Source: SHVO01 sp050250575 (GTDB taxonomy: Bacteria; Pseudomonadota; Alphaproteobacteria; Rhodospirillales; Rhodospirillaceae). From it: a DNA stretch of 64,000 nt. The stretch is taken from the NCBI GenBank assembly GCA_050250575.1, contig JBFWOJ010000009.1:1-64000 (forward strand), given 5' to 3'. The notes beneath the pieces are model-generated. The model searched no databases and was not told the origin of the DNA. It was given only the letters and a program-made list of their open reading frames with translations. Positions 46,066-54,346 of this stretch are shown here, piece after piece. Made by a program: the position numbers and the translations under genes. Every line of letters starts with the position of its first letter. Position 1 is the first letter of the stretch.

Positions 46066-46151
46066 CGAGATCCCTTTTCCTCAAGCCAAAAGCGTTGCGG
46101 CACCGGACCCGCTCGGTTAGGTTCTGCGCCTTCTTTCGACCGAGTCGCGCC

Positions 46152-46242
46152 GGAGGGATGGCCGAGTGGTTGAAGGCGCACGCCTGGAAAGTGTGTATAC
46201 CCCAAAAGGGTATCGAGGGTTCGAATCCCTCTCCCTCCGCCA
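46152..46242 (+). tRNA. tRNA-Ser (anticodon GGA)
   Basis: Acceptor GGAGGGA pairs with TCCCTCC; the anticodon stem CACGC/GTGTG encloses loop CTGGAAA (anticodon GGA). The long variable arm (TACCCCAAAAGGGTA) is the class II hallmark of serine tRNAs; the T arm has GGTTCGAATCC and CCA is encoded at 46240-46242. It reads UCC and UCU codons. Confidence 0.96.
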
Positions 46243-46596
46243 GCCTCCGCTCGTCGCGCGCGAGGCAGCTACGCGTTGGCCGCCGGACGCAGGCCGAACG
46301 GTGACGCAAGCTTGCGTCGTCCCTTGCCGAGTCGCGCCACAGTTGACCCAAACCCACTCCGACTCGGCTTTCTCGGAGCGGTTGTCCACAGAGTTGCTCC
46401 TTTGCCCCTACCACTTGGGCGTGAAGGGGTAACCTAAAATTGTCCCCGCAATCCACAGCCTGGGGAATACCTCACTGATACCCCCAATAGGTTGATTATT
46501 CGGGCTCGAAACAGTCTAAAAATCCCTGTAATTCTAGCCGGTTATCAGGTATATCTCATTTCCGGGGTAAGTTCTGAGCGTGGGTGTGGGGTTTCC
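46243..46596. other. Gene-free interval after tRNA-Ser
   Basis: No confident gene. TTGTCCACA at 46382-46390 resembles a DnaA box but stands alone. The rest is unremarkable and probably includes the promoter of the small membrane-protein gene that follows. Confidence 0.35.
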
Positions 46597-46905
46597 GTGT
46601 TATTCGGACGCGTAAGCGGCTGGATATTCATGATTTTAGCCATCCTGATGGCCTCGGCCGAGGCTGTGATGGCGGTGGGCCTGGGCGCCTATGACGGCCT
46701 GGCCACCGTAGACCTGTGGACACTTTTAGTAGGCCAGAGTCCGTCTTTCGGGACGGCCGACGAGTCGATTGAGCTGCTCGCGGCCACCGGTGCCGGAATC
46801 ATGCAAATGCCCGCGTGGGTCGTACTCGCAGCCGTCGGTTTCGTCCTCGCCCACGTTTGCCGCAAGCGGCGCGCCCGCCGCCGCGTGTTCACTCGCGGCG
46901 AATAG
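46597..46905 (+). CDS. Small two-helix membrane protein
   Basis: 102 residues from GTG 46597 (preceded by GTGGGG). The first membrane helix is WIFMILAILMASAEAVMAVG, the second PAWVVLAAVGFVLAHVC, and it ends in a very basic tail (RKRRARRRVF), which should stay in the cytoplasm. A short loop between helices contains LLVGQSPSFGTADESIELL. The family was not recognised. The start is uncertain; the frame is open to 46492, and ATG 46630 is another choice. A terminator follows 24 bp later, which supports a real transcript. Confidence 0.6.
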   Translation: MLFGRVSGWIFMILAILMASAEAVMAVGLGAYDGLATVDLWTLLVGQSPSFGTADESIELLAATGAGIMQMPAWVVLAAVGFVLAHVCRKRRARRRVFTRGE

Positions 46906-46928
46906 GTCTGCACCGGAATATGACGACC

Positions 46929-46953
46929 AAAGCGGCAGACGCCGCTTTTTTTA
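46929..46953 (+). terminator. Intrinsic terminator
   Basis: AAAGCGGC, loop AGAC, GCCGCTTT plus further T residues on the plus strand. It ends the small membrane-protein transcript; in the opposite direction only a short T-run is available for lepA. Confidence 0.88.
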
Positions 46954-46971
46954 TGCCGGCTCCCATCACGA

Positions 46972-48774
46972 TCAATCGTCATTCATCCGGAGGGCGGCGA
47001 TGAAGGCGGACTGCGGAATGTCGACGCTGCCGAACTGGCGCATACGCTTCTTGCCTTCTTTCTGCTTCTCCAAAAGTTTGCGTTTGCGCGTAGCGTCGCC
47101 CCCGTAGCACTTCGCCGTCACGTCCTTGCGCAGCGCGCTGATGGTTTCGCGCGCGATCACTTTCCCGCCGATCGCCGCCTGCACCGGGATCTTGAACAGG
47201 TGCCGCGGGATGAGATCCTTGAGACGTTCGCAGATCTGCCGGCCGCGCGACTCCGCCTGGCTGCGGTGCGCCATGAACGACAGCGCGTCGACGAGTTCGT
47301 TATTGACCAGGATGTTGACCTTGACGAGATCGGACTCGCGGTAGTCGCCCACTTCGTAATCGAAGCTGGCGTAACCGCGCGAGATCGACTTCAGCCGGTC
47401 GTAGAAATCGAACACGATTTCGTTCAGCGGCAGGTGATACACCACCATCGCGCGGTTGCCGACGTAGGTGAGGTCGATTTGCTCGCCGCGGCGATCGGTG
47501 CACAGTTTGAGCACCGGGCCCAGATGTTCGTCCGGCACCATGATCGTCGCTTTCACCCACGGCTCTTCGATCATGCGGATGCGTGTGACGTCCGGCATGT
47601 CGGCCGGGTTATGCAGTTCGTGCGTCTCGCCGTCTGTGGTGTGAATGCGATAGACGACGCTTGGCGCGGTCGTAATCAGGTCGAGATCGAACTCGCGCTC
47701 CAGGCGTTCTTGGATGATCTCCATGTGCAAGAGGCCGAGGAAGCCGCAGCGGAAGCCGAAGCCGAGCGCGGCGCTGCTCTCCATGGCGAAATGGAAACTC
47801 GCGTCGTTGAGGCGCAATTTAGCAAGGCTCTCCCGCAATACTTCGAATTGCGCGGCGTCGGTCGGGAACAGGCCGCACCACACCACCGGAATCGACGGTT
47901 TGAATCCGGGCAGCGCTTCGGCGGCCGGATTGTTTTCGTCGATGATGGTGTCGCCGACGTTGGCGTCGGCCACCGCCTTGATGCTGGCGGTCAGGAAGCC
48001 GAGCTCGCCCGGGTTCAGTTCGGCGATCTCCAGGCGTTTGGGCGTGAACACGCCCACGCGTTCGACCTGATAGGCAGCCCCGGTCGACATGAACTGGATC
48101 TTCGTTCCGCGCTTGATCGCGCCGTCCTTCACGCGGACCAGAATGACAACGCCGAGGTAAGGGTCGTACCAGGAATCCACCAGCAGCGCCTTTAACGGCG
48201 CCGACCTGTCGCCTTCCGGCGGCGGCAGCCGCGTCGCGATCGCTTCCAGGACGTCTTGGATGCCGATGCCCGTCTTGGCCGAGGCCAGCACCGCGTTCGA
48301 CGCATCGAGGCCGATCACATCTTCGATCTGCTGGCGGATGCGCTCCGGGTCGGCCGCGGGCAAGTCGATCTTGTTCAGGACCGGGACGATCTCATGGTTG
48401 GCGTTGATCGCCTGATAGACGTTCGCGAGCGTCTGGGCTTCCACGCCCTGGCTGGCGTCCACCACGAGGATTGAGCCTTCACATGCGGCCAGCGACCGGC
48501 TGACTTCGTAGGCAAAGTCGACGTGCCCCGGCGTATCGACCAGGTTGAGCTGGTAGGTCTCTCCGTTCTTCGCCTTGTACGTCAGGCGCACGGTCTGGGC
48601 TTTGATGGTGATCCCGCGTTCTTTCTCGATATCCATGTTGTCGAGGACCTGCTCGGTCATCTCGCGGTCGGTGAGTCCGCCGCAGTAATGGATCAAGCGG
48701 TCGGCCAGTGTCGACTTCCCGTGGTCGATGTGGGCGATGATCGAGAAGTTCCGGATATGCGAAAGATCGGTCAT
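46972..48774 (-). CDS. lepA: Elongation factor 4 (LepA), ribosomal back-translocase GTPase
   Basis: A 600-residue translational GTPase. G1 AHIDHGKSTLADRL, G3 DTPGHVDF and G4 NKID are intact, followed by EF-G-like domains II, III and V (SAALGFGFRCGFLGLLHMEI is the LepA hallmark) and the family-specific C-terminal domain (CYGGDATRKRKLLEKQKEGK) that contacts the tRNA. ATG 48774 begins TDLSHIRNFSIIAHIDHGKS, the standard start; the frame is open 14 codons upstream. It lies just downstream of pheT on the same strand (17-bp gap). Confidence 0.96.
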   Translation of the reverse strand: MTDLSHIRNFSIIAHIDHGKSTLADRLIHYCGGLTDREMTEQVLDNMDIEKERGITIKAQTVRLTYKAKNGETYQLNLVDTPGHVDFAYEVSRSLAACEGSILVVDASQGVEAQTLANVYQAINANHEIVPVLNKIDLPAADPERIRQQIEDVIGLDASNAVLASAKTGIGIQDVLEAIATRLPPPEGDRSAPLKALLVDSWYDPYLGVVILVRVKDGAIKRGTKIQFMSTGAAYQVERVGVFTPKRLEIAELNPGELGFLTASIKAVADANVGDTIIDENNPAAEALPGFKPSIPVVWCGLFPTDAAQFEVLRESLAKLRLNDASFHFAMESSAALGFGFRCGFLGLLHMEIIQERLEREFDLDLITTAPSVVYRIHTTDGETHELHNPADMPDVTRIRMIEEPWVKATIMVPDEHLGPVLKLCTDRRGEQIDLTYVGNRAMVVYHLPLNEIVFDFYDRLKSISRGYASFDYEVGDYRESDLVKVNILVNNELVDALSFMAHRSQAESRGRQICERLKDLIPRHLFKIPVQAAIGGKVIARETISALRKDVTAKCYGGDATRKRKLLEKQKEGKKRMRQFGSVDIPQSAFIAALRMNDD

Positions 48775-48791
48775 GGGTACGTTATATGGGT

Positions 48792-51194
48792 CTAGGCGCG
48801 CAGTTTCGCGCCGCACGCCTTCTCTGCGGCGGCGACAATTTTCTTACTTATCCCGTCGATCTGCTCATCGGTGAGGGTGGCGTCCTTCGGTTGCAAGGTC
48901 ACCGCGATTGCCAGGGACTTCTTGCCCTCGCCGACGTGGGGTCCTTCATAGACATCGAACAGGCCGATATCGCTGATCAGTTCCCGTTCCGCGCCGCGCA
49001 CGGCGCGAAGCAGCGTTTCGGCGCCCACCGACGCATCGACCACGAAAGCGAAATCGCGTTCGACGGGTTGGAAATTGGACGCGCGCAGAAGCGGGCGTGC
49101 GGAACCGGTCTTCGATTTCTTTGGCGCGGGGATTCGCTCCAAGAACACTTCGCAAGCCACGACCGGGCCTTTGACATCCAGCGCCGACAGGATCGCCGGG
49201 TGAAGTTCTCCGAAGGCCGCCAGGATTTGATTGCCCAGCTTGAGAACGCCGGCTCGCCCGGGATGAAACCATGGCGGAACGCCGCTGCCTGCCCCTGCGC
49301 CGGTCTGCAGGCCGGAAATCCCGGCACCCGCGGCCTCCAGCGCCGCGATAGCGTCGGCCTTGGCGTCCAGCGCATCGACTTGGCGGCGCGACCCGTCCCA
49401 GTGACGCGCGCTCGTATGGCCGGCGCGCAGGGCGCAGGCAACAAGGGCCTGCTGCCCGGGTTTGGGGCCTTCGAAGCGCGGACCCAACTCGAACAGACCT
49501 GCATCTCCCAGGCCGCGTGCGGCATTGCGCCCCGCGGCCATGGCGAGATTCGGGATAAGGGACGGGCGCATCGCATCGAGGTCCGAGCTGATGGGATTGG
49601 CAAGCAGCACCAGTGGCTGGTTGCCCAGGAACGTCTCCGCATGCGTCCGCGCCATGAACGCCCAGGTGACCGTTTCATTTAGGCCGCGGGCCGCCAGCAC
49701 GCGGCGCGCCGATTCCCAGCGCTTCTGATCGGTCGTCCACACCTGCTTGGGCATCGGCAACCGCGGCATCGGGGTCGCGGGGATATTGTCGTAGCCGTGG
49801 ATGCGCAAAATCTCTTCGACGATGTCTTGCCAGCTTTCGACGTCGCTCCGCCACGACGGCGGGGCGACGTTCCATCCGGCATCGACGGTGAACCCGAGAC
49901 GCGTGAGGATCGACCTCATTTCCGTTTCGGGAATCTCGACGCCGGCCAGTTTCTTCACCAGGGCTGGTTTGAACGCGATTGTGCGTTTCCATTCCGGCGG
50001 CTTGCCGCCTTCGACAACATCCGCCGGCTCGCCGCCGCACAACTCGACAACCATGCGTGTGGCGACCTCGATGCCCAACCGGCACGATTCAGGGTCTACG
50101 CCACGCTCGAACGCGTAGCGCGCATCGGAGTTGATCAGCAGCTTACGGCCGGTCTCGGCGATGTTCTTCGGGTCGAACAGCGCGGACTCGAGGAACACGG
50201 CCGTCGTCTTCTCGGTCACGCTCGATGGCTCTCCTCCCATGATGCCGCCGATGCCAAGCCCCGCGGCTTCATCGGCGATCACCACCATGCTTTCATCGAG
50301 GGTGTAGGTCTTGCCGTTCAGCGCGGCGATCTGTTCGCCGGGTTTTGCGGGGCGCGGACCGACGTCGCCGGTCAGCTTAGCATCATCGAAGGCGTGCAGC
50401 GGACGGCCGAGATCGATGGTCAGGTACTGCGTGATGTCGACCAGCACGGACACCGGCCGCAGTCCGATCGCCTGCAATCGGTCTTTGAGCCAGGCAGGGC
50501 TCTCGCCGTTGGTGACGCCGCGGATCGTGCGGCCGACGAAATGTGGGCACTTGTGCTCCTGGCCGGGCGGCAAACCCATCTTGATCTTGCGCGAGGTCGC
50601 AGCTTTCCCCGGCACCGCAGCCGTGTTTAACGGCTTCAGGGTGCCAAGACCCGCGGCGGCGAGGTCACGCGCGATGCCGTAGACGCCGAGCGCATCCACC
50701 CGGTTCGGCGTCAGGTTGATCTCGATCACGGGATCGATCTTCAGGATCTCCGTCACCGGCGCGCCGGTGGGCGCCTCCTCCGGCAAGTCGATGATGCCGG
50801 CGTGGTCTTCGCCCAGCTTCAGCTCGCGGTAGGAGCACAGCATGCCCTGGCTCTCCACATCGCGGATCTTGCCCTTCTTGAGGACTTCGCCGGAGATGGG
50901 GATGACGACGCCGGGACGTGCCAGCACCGCTTTCATCCCCGTTCGCGCGTTCGGCGCGCCGCAGACCACCTGCAGCGTTTCCGTCCCGGTATTGACCGTG
51001 CAAAGCCGCAGCCGGTCGGCGTTGGGATGCGGCTTGGCTTCCACGACGTGGGCGACGATGAACTGCTCGAGGCCTTTGCCGGGATCTTCGACGCCCTCGA
51101 CCTCAAGGCCGATCGCGGTCAGCTTCGCGGTGATATCGGCAAGACTCGCCGTCGTTTCGAGATGGTCCTTGAGCCAGGAGAGGGTGAACTTCAT
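48792..51194 (-). CDS. pheT: Phenylalanyl-tRNA synthetase beta subunit
   Basis: An 800-residue bacterial-type PheT. N-terminal MKFTLSWLKDHL, then the EMAP/tRNA-binding domain (FIVAHVVEAKPHPNADRLRL), the B3/B4 editing domain (NRVDALGVYGIARDLAA; GLGIGGIMGGEPSSVTEKT), the B5 domain and a C-terminal ferredoxin-like anticodon-binding domain (RALPQ-type block FQPVERDFAFVVDASVGAET). It forms the alpha2-beta2 enzyme with PheS. The start overlaps the pheS stop by 4 nt, so the two are translationally coupled. Confidence 0.97.
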   Translation of the reverse strand: MKFTLSWLKDHLETTASLADITAKLTAIGLEVEGVEDPGKGLEQFIVAHVVEAKPHPNADRLRLCTVNTGTETLQVVCGAPNARTGMKAVLARPGVVIPISGEVLKKGKIRDVESQGMLCSYRELKLGEDHAGIIDLPEEAPTGAPVTEILKIDPVIEINLTPNRVDALGVYGIARDLAAAGLGTLKPLNTAAVPGKAATSRKIKMGLPPGQEHKCPHFVGRTIRGVTNGESPAWLKDRLQAIGLRPVSVLVDITQYLTIDLGRPLHAFDDAKLTGDVGPRPAKPGEQIAALNGKTYTLDESMVVIADEAAGLGIGGIMGGEPSSVTEKTTAVFLESALFDPKNIAETGRKLLINSDARYAFERGVDPESCRLGIEVATRMVVELCGGEPADVVEGGKPPEWKRTIAFKPALVKKLAGVEIPETEMRSILTRLGFTVDAGWNVAPPSWRSDVESWQDIVEEILRIHGYDNIPATPMPRLPMPKQVWTTDQKRWESARRVLAARGLNETVTWAFMARTHAETFLGNQPLVLLANPISSDLDAMRPSLIPNLAMAAGRNAARGLGDAGLFELGPRFEGPKPGQQALVACALRAGHTSARHWDGSRRQVDALDAKADAIAALEAAGAGISGLQTGAGAGSGVPPWFHPGRAGVLKLGNQILAAFGELHPAILSALDVKGPVVACEVFLERIPAPKKSKTGSARPLLRASNFQPVERDFAFVVDASVGAETLLRAVRGAERELISDIGLFDVYEGPHVGEGKKSLAIAVTLQPKDATLTDEQIDGISKKIVAAAEKACGAKLRA

Positions 51195-52270
51195 CGCGCG
51201 AGCCCTCCCGTCACGCTCGGGATATCGAGCGCGGCGAAGCCATAGTGCCGCAGCCAGCGCAGGTCGGACTCGAAGAAGGTGCGCAGATCAGGGATGCCGT
51301 ACTTCAGCATGGCGATGCGCTCGATGCCCATGCCCGCGGCAAAGCCTTGATAGACATCGGGGTCGAGGCCGCAGGCCTTGATCACGTTGGGATGCACCAT
51401 GCCGCAGCCGAGAATTTCGAGCCAATCGCCGTGATTGCCCAGCTTCAGCTCGCCGCCCGATCGCGAGCAGCCGATGTCCATCTCCGCCGAAGGCTCGGTG
51501 AAGGGGAAGAACGACGGGCGGAAGCGGGTCGTCAGGTCGTCGATGCCGAAGAACGTTCGCACGAACTCCTGCAGGCATCCGCGCAGGTGCGCCATCGTCG
51601 TCTCGGTATCGATCACCAACAGTTCCACCTGATGGAACATCGGCGTGTGGGTCATGTCGTAGTCGCAGCGGTAGGTGCGTCCGGGAATGATCACACGGAT
51701 CGGCGGCTTCTGGCTCATCATCGTGCGGATCTGCACCGGCGACGTATGGGTGCGCAGAAGATAACGCTGGCCGTCCCCGTCCGGCGGCAGGAAGAACGTG
51801 TCGTGCATCTCGCGCGCGGGGTGCCCGGGCGGGAAATTGAGCGCGGTGAAATTATGGAAGTCGTCCTCGATGTCCGGGCCTTCCGCGACTTCGAAGCCCA
51901 TCTGGCCGAAGATCGCTGCGATCTCGGCCGCGGTCGGGCTGTTGGGCTGTCGAGAGCCTTTTGCTTCGGGCCTGCTCGGCAGGCTCACCTCCATCGTCTC
52001 GGTGGCCAGCCGCGCGTTCAGGGCGGCGGCTTCGAACGTCGCTTTCTTCGCATCGAGGGCGGCGGCAATCTCGTCCTTGAGCACGTTCAAGCGCTGACCG
52101 GCGGCCTTGCGCTCGTCGGGCGACATGGCGCCGAGTTCTTTCATCAGCGCCGTGACCCGTCCCTTCTTGCCCAGGGCGGCCACCCGCACCTCTTCGAGCG
52201 TCGCAAGGTCCGTGGTGTCGCTCACGGCGGCCAGCAGATCGGCGCGGAGCTTATCGATGGTGTCAGTCAT
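51191..52270 (-). CDS. pheS: Phenylalanyl-tRNA synthetase alpha subunit
   Basis: A 359-residue catalytic subunit, class II aminoacyl-tRNA synthetase. The N-terminal coiled coil (LRADLLAAVSDTTDLATLEE) binds tRNA. Class II motifs are GPDIEDDFHNFTALNFPPGH (motif 1 region), RTHTSPVQIRTM, MFHQVELLVID (motif 2) and GMGIERIAMLKYGIPDLR (motif 3). Upstream lie a palindromic repeat and the terminator of the rpmI-rplT transcript, so pheST probably has its own promoter there. Confidence 0.97.
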   Translation of the reverse strand: MTDTIDKLRADLLAAVSDTTDLATLEEVRVAALGKKGRVTALMKELGAMSPDERKAAGQRLNVLKDEIAAALDAKKATFEAAALNARLATETMEVSLPSRPEAKGSRQPNSPTAAEIAAIFGQMGFEVAEGPDIEDDFHNFTALNFPPGHPAREMHDTFFLPPDGDGQRYLLRTHTSPVQIRTMMSQKPPIRVIIPGRTYRCDYDMTHTPMFHQVELLVIDTETTMAHLRGCLQEFVRTFFGIDDLTTRFRPSFFPFTEPSAEMDIGCSRSGGELKLGNHGDWLEILGCGMVHPNVIKACGLDPDVYQGFAAGMGIERIAMLKYGIPDLRTFFESDLRWLRHYGFAALDIPSVTGGLAR

Positions 52271-52289
52271 GTCAGTCTCTCATCGCGCG

Positions 52290-52327
52290 TGTCCGGGAAA
52301 AGTGGGAACCGGTTTTCCGTCCGGACA
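52290..52327. repeat. Palindromic intergenic repeat upstream of pheS
   Basis: Outer arms TGTCCGG and CCGGACA enclose GAAAAGTGGGAACCGGTTTTC-type inner symmetry (GGGAAAA and TTTTCC). This composition, with GTGGGAACCGG in the middle, resembles short palindromic repeats scattered in many alphaproteobacterial genomes. It occupies the pheS leader and may affect mRNA structure there. Confidence 0.55.
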
Positions 52328-52348
52328 TGCGCCACTCCTCCAGGATGA

Positions 52349-52386
52349 AAAAAGGAAAGGGGCTGCCTGGTGAAGGCCGCCCCTTT
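52349..52386 (-). terminator. Intrinsic terminator of the rpmI-rplT transcript
   Basis: On the minus strand AAAGGGGC-G-GCCT, loop TCACC, AGGC-A-GCCCCTTT is followed by CC and six T residues. The stem is long and GC-rich, so termination should be efficient, separating rplT from pheS. Confidence 0.9.
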
Positions 52387-52409
52387 GCCAGCTTCGTCTC
52401 GACGAGAAT

Positions 52410-52766
52410 TTAACCGAGTGCGGCTTGGGCCTGCTTCACCAGACCTTCGATGGCGGCGGGCTCACGAACGGCCATGTCGGCGAGAACCTTGCGATCAAGT
52501 TCAATGCCGGCCTTCTTGAGCCCGTTGATAAATCGAGAGTAGGTGAGGCCGAGCGGACGCACGGCGGCGTTGATGCGCTGGATCCAGAGGGCGCGGAAAT
52601 CGCGCTTCTTCAGGCGGCGATCGCGATAGGCATAGCGCAGCGCCTTCTCAAGGCGGTTCTTCGCCGGCTTGTAGGCCTTCGAATGGCGGCCGCGGAAACC
52701 CTTGGTCTGGGCGAGGACTTTCTTGTGGCGGGCGTGTTTGGTAACGCCCCGTTTAACGCGTGACAT
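52410..52766 (-). CDS. rplT: 50S ribosomal protein L20
   Basis: 118 residues, full length. SRVKRGVTKHARHKKVLAQT, KGFRGRHSKAYKPAKNR and FRALWIQRINAAVRPLGLTY are the conserved 23S rRNA-binding blocks. L20 is an early assembly protein and in several bacteria represses its own operon. It lies 24 bp downstream of rpmI in the same transcript. Confidence 0.98.
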   Translation of the reverse strand: MSRVKRGVTKHARHKKVLAQTKGFRGRHSKAYKPAKNRLEKALRYAYRDRRLKKRDFRALWIQRINAAVRPLGLTYSRFINGLKKAGIELDRKVLADMAVREPAAIEGLVKQAQAALG

Positions 52767-52790
52767 GGTGATGCTCCGAGGGGGCTGGGG

Positions 52791-52991
52791 TTAGGCGTAG
52801 GGTAGGAAGTTCTTCTTGATGATGATGCCGTCCGGCTTCGCCAGCACCGTGGTGCGGCGATTCTGACGCTTCATCTTCTTGGGCTTCGAGATCAGGCGGT
52901 GACGCTTATGGGCGACGCCGGCCTTCACTTTCCCCGTACCGGTAACCTTGAACCGCTTTTTGGCGGAGCTCTGGGTCTTCATCTTGGGCAT
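52791..52991 (-). CDS. rpmI: 50S ribosomal protein L35
   Basis: 66 residues, MPKMKTQSSAKKRFKVTGTG through GVAHKRHRLISKPKKMKRQN to the usual C-terminal FLPYA. The frame opens five codons earlier, but ATG 52991 is the family start and has GAAAGGA upstream. It shares a transcript with rplT and is preceded by a leader and promoter at 53118-53172 rather than being fused directly to infC. Confidence 0.98.
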   Translation of the reverse strand: MPKMKTQSSAKKRFKVTGTGKVKAGVAHKRHRLISKPKKMKRQNRRTTVLAKPDGIIIKKNFLPYA

Positions 52992-53118
52992 TTTGCGTCC
53001 TTTCAATCAGCATGACGGTTATTGGACCCGGCCCGGAGGCATGCCCTAAAAGCCTGGAATTGTTGGCTTTTTAGCCTTGAGCCGGTGGACTCGGACGCGC
53101 GCGCCCGACCCCTTTCTA

Positions 53119-53172
53119 TAGGCAATTTGCCTAGAAGGGCGCGCTTATACCTGTCGGAACCGGGGTTTGCAA
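53119..53172 (-). promoter_or_regulatory. Promoter and 5' leader hairpin for rpmI-rplT
   Basis: On the minus strand TTGCAA (53167-53172), a 17-nt spacer and TATAAG (53144-53149) form a good sigma-70 promoter. The transcript then starts near 53137 and soon reads the 15-nt palindrome TAGGCAA-A-TTGCCTA (53119-53133), flanked by CCCTTC and GAAAGGG that can extend the stem. About 125 nt of leader remain before rpmI. This is a candidate L20-type autoregulatory leader. Confidence 0.55.
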
Positions 53173-53214
53173 GGCAGCCGGGACGGAGCGGCGAGGCCCG
53201 AATCGGGCTGGATT

Positions 53215-53649
53215 TCAGCCGGCCGCGGCTTCGGCGCGGCGCTTGGCGAACAGGTTGTCGACGCTCAACGGCCCGCCGCCGGCGAAGAACAGGAACAGGA
53301 AAATGAAGCAGAACAGGATCGCGGCATCGCCGCCGTTGTTCACCGGATAGAACGCGCGCGGATGATGGGCGATGAAGTAGGCGACCGCCATCATTCCGGA
53401 GAGAATGAAGGCCACGGGTCGGGTCGCGAAGCCGACGAGGAGAAGAATTCCACCGAAGAATTCCAGCACGCCGGCCGCACCGATGAGCGAGAACAAATCG
53501 AAGGTCGGCGCAGCGGTGCCCTCGAGGGTGGGGCGCGCCGGGAAATCGAAGAGTTTTTGGCTGCCGTGGGCGATGAACAACAGTGCCGACATGATGCGCA
53601 GAATGCTCAGGGAATGCGGCACCCAGCGCAGGTAAAACGCTTCCGACAT
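53215..53649 (-). CDS. DoxX family membrane protein
   Basis: 144 residues with four membrane helices typical of DoxX: SILRIMSALLFIAHGSQKLF, FSLIGAAGVLEFFGGILLLV, VAFILSGMMAVAYFIAHHPR and AAILFCFIFLFLFFAGGGPL. DoxX proteins are linked to redox and sulfur metabolism in some bacteria; here no such context exists. ATG 53649 has GGGGGG upstream. Its position between infC and rpmI interrupts the usual infC-rpmI-rplT order. Confidence 0.85.
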   Translation of the reverse strand: MSEAFYLRWVPHSLSILRIMSALLFIAHGSQKLFDFPARPTLEGTAAPTFDLFSLIGAAGVLEFFGGILLLVGFATRPVAFILSGMMAVAYFIAHHPRAFYPVNNGGDAAILFCFIFLFLFFAGGGPLSVDNLFAKRRAEAAAG

Positions 53650-53707
53650 GAGTCCCCCCGAAAGTTTTTCGGCGCGGTGATGGTCCACCGCGCCGAATTC
53701 TCGTCTC

Positions 53708-54247
53708 TTATCTGGGCGCCAGAACCATCACGATCTGGCGGCCTTCCGAGCGTGGTTCTTGCTCGACCTTGGCGTCGGATTCGAAGTCGCCTTTGACGCG
53801 CTTCAATAGATTATGACCGAGCTCCACGTGCGCCATTTCGCGGCCGCGGAATCTCAAGGTGACCTTTACCTTGTCGCCCTCCTCGAGGAAGCGGCGCATG
53901 GCGCGCATCTTCACGTCGTAATCGTGATCGTCGATGTTCGGGCGGAGTTTGATCTCCTTGACCTCGATCACCTTCTGCTTCTTGCGCGCCTCGTTCTTCT
54001 TCTTCTGTTCCTCGTACTTGTATTTTCCGAAGTCGAGGACTTTGCAGACGGGAGGATCGGCATTCGGAGAGATCTCAACCAGATCGAGCCCTACCTCTTC
54101 AGCTTTCTTGAGGGCGGTTTCGCGGTCCACGACCCCGAAATTTGCACCGTCGTGCCCGATCAGGCGCACCGTGCGGTTATTGATCTGTTCGTTGACGCGA
54201 GGTCCATCCTTGCTGGACGCGGGCGCCGGCTGGTCAAACCTAGGTAT
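53708..54247 (-). CDS. infC: Translation initiation factor IF-3, probable ATA start
   Basis: 179 residues if begun at ATA 54247. Signature: GPRVNEQINNRTVRLIG, FGVVDRETALKKAEEVGLDL, then NADPPVCKVLDFGKYKYE and the C-domain (IKLRPNIDDHDYDVKMRAMR). infC uses rare start codons (ATT, ATC, ATA) in many bacteria, which makes IF-3 repress its own translation. Here an AGGAG site at 54255-54259 lies 7 nt before ATA, whereas the TTG at 54310 that opens the longest frame has no ribosome binding site. The ATA start is therefore preferred. Confidence 0.9.
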   Translation of the reverse strand: MPRFDQPAPASSKDGPRVNEQINNRTVRLIGHDGANFGVVDRETALKKAEEVGLDLVEISPNADPPVCKVLDFGKYKYEEQKKKNEARKKQKVIEVKEIKLRPNIDDHDYDVKMRAMRRFLEEGDKVKVTLRFRGREMAHVELGHNLLKRVKGDFESDAKVEQEPRSEGRQIVMVLAPR

Positions 54248-54346
54248 GTAGCGTCTCCTGACATTGTTGATGACGAAGATATGAGTGCGCGCGCGGGGTG
54301 TTTCAATCAAGACCCCATGCTGAAAACGACGGTCCAGACTGTCTTA

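Noticed and set aside
46382..46390. TTGTCCACA as a DnaA box or origin
   Set aside because: A single box without clustering or an AT-rich unwinding region; recF-gyrB is over 40 kb away at the other end of the window.
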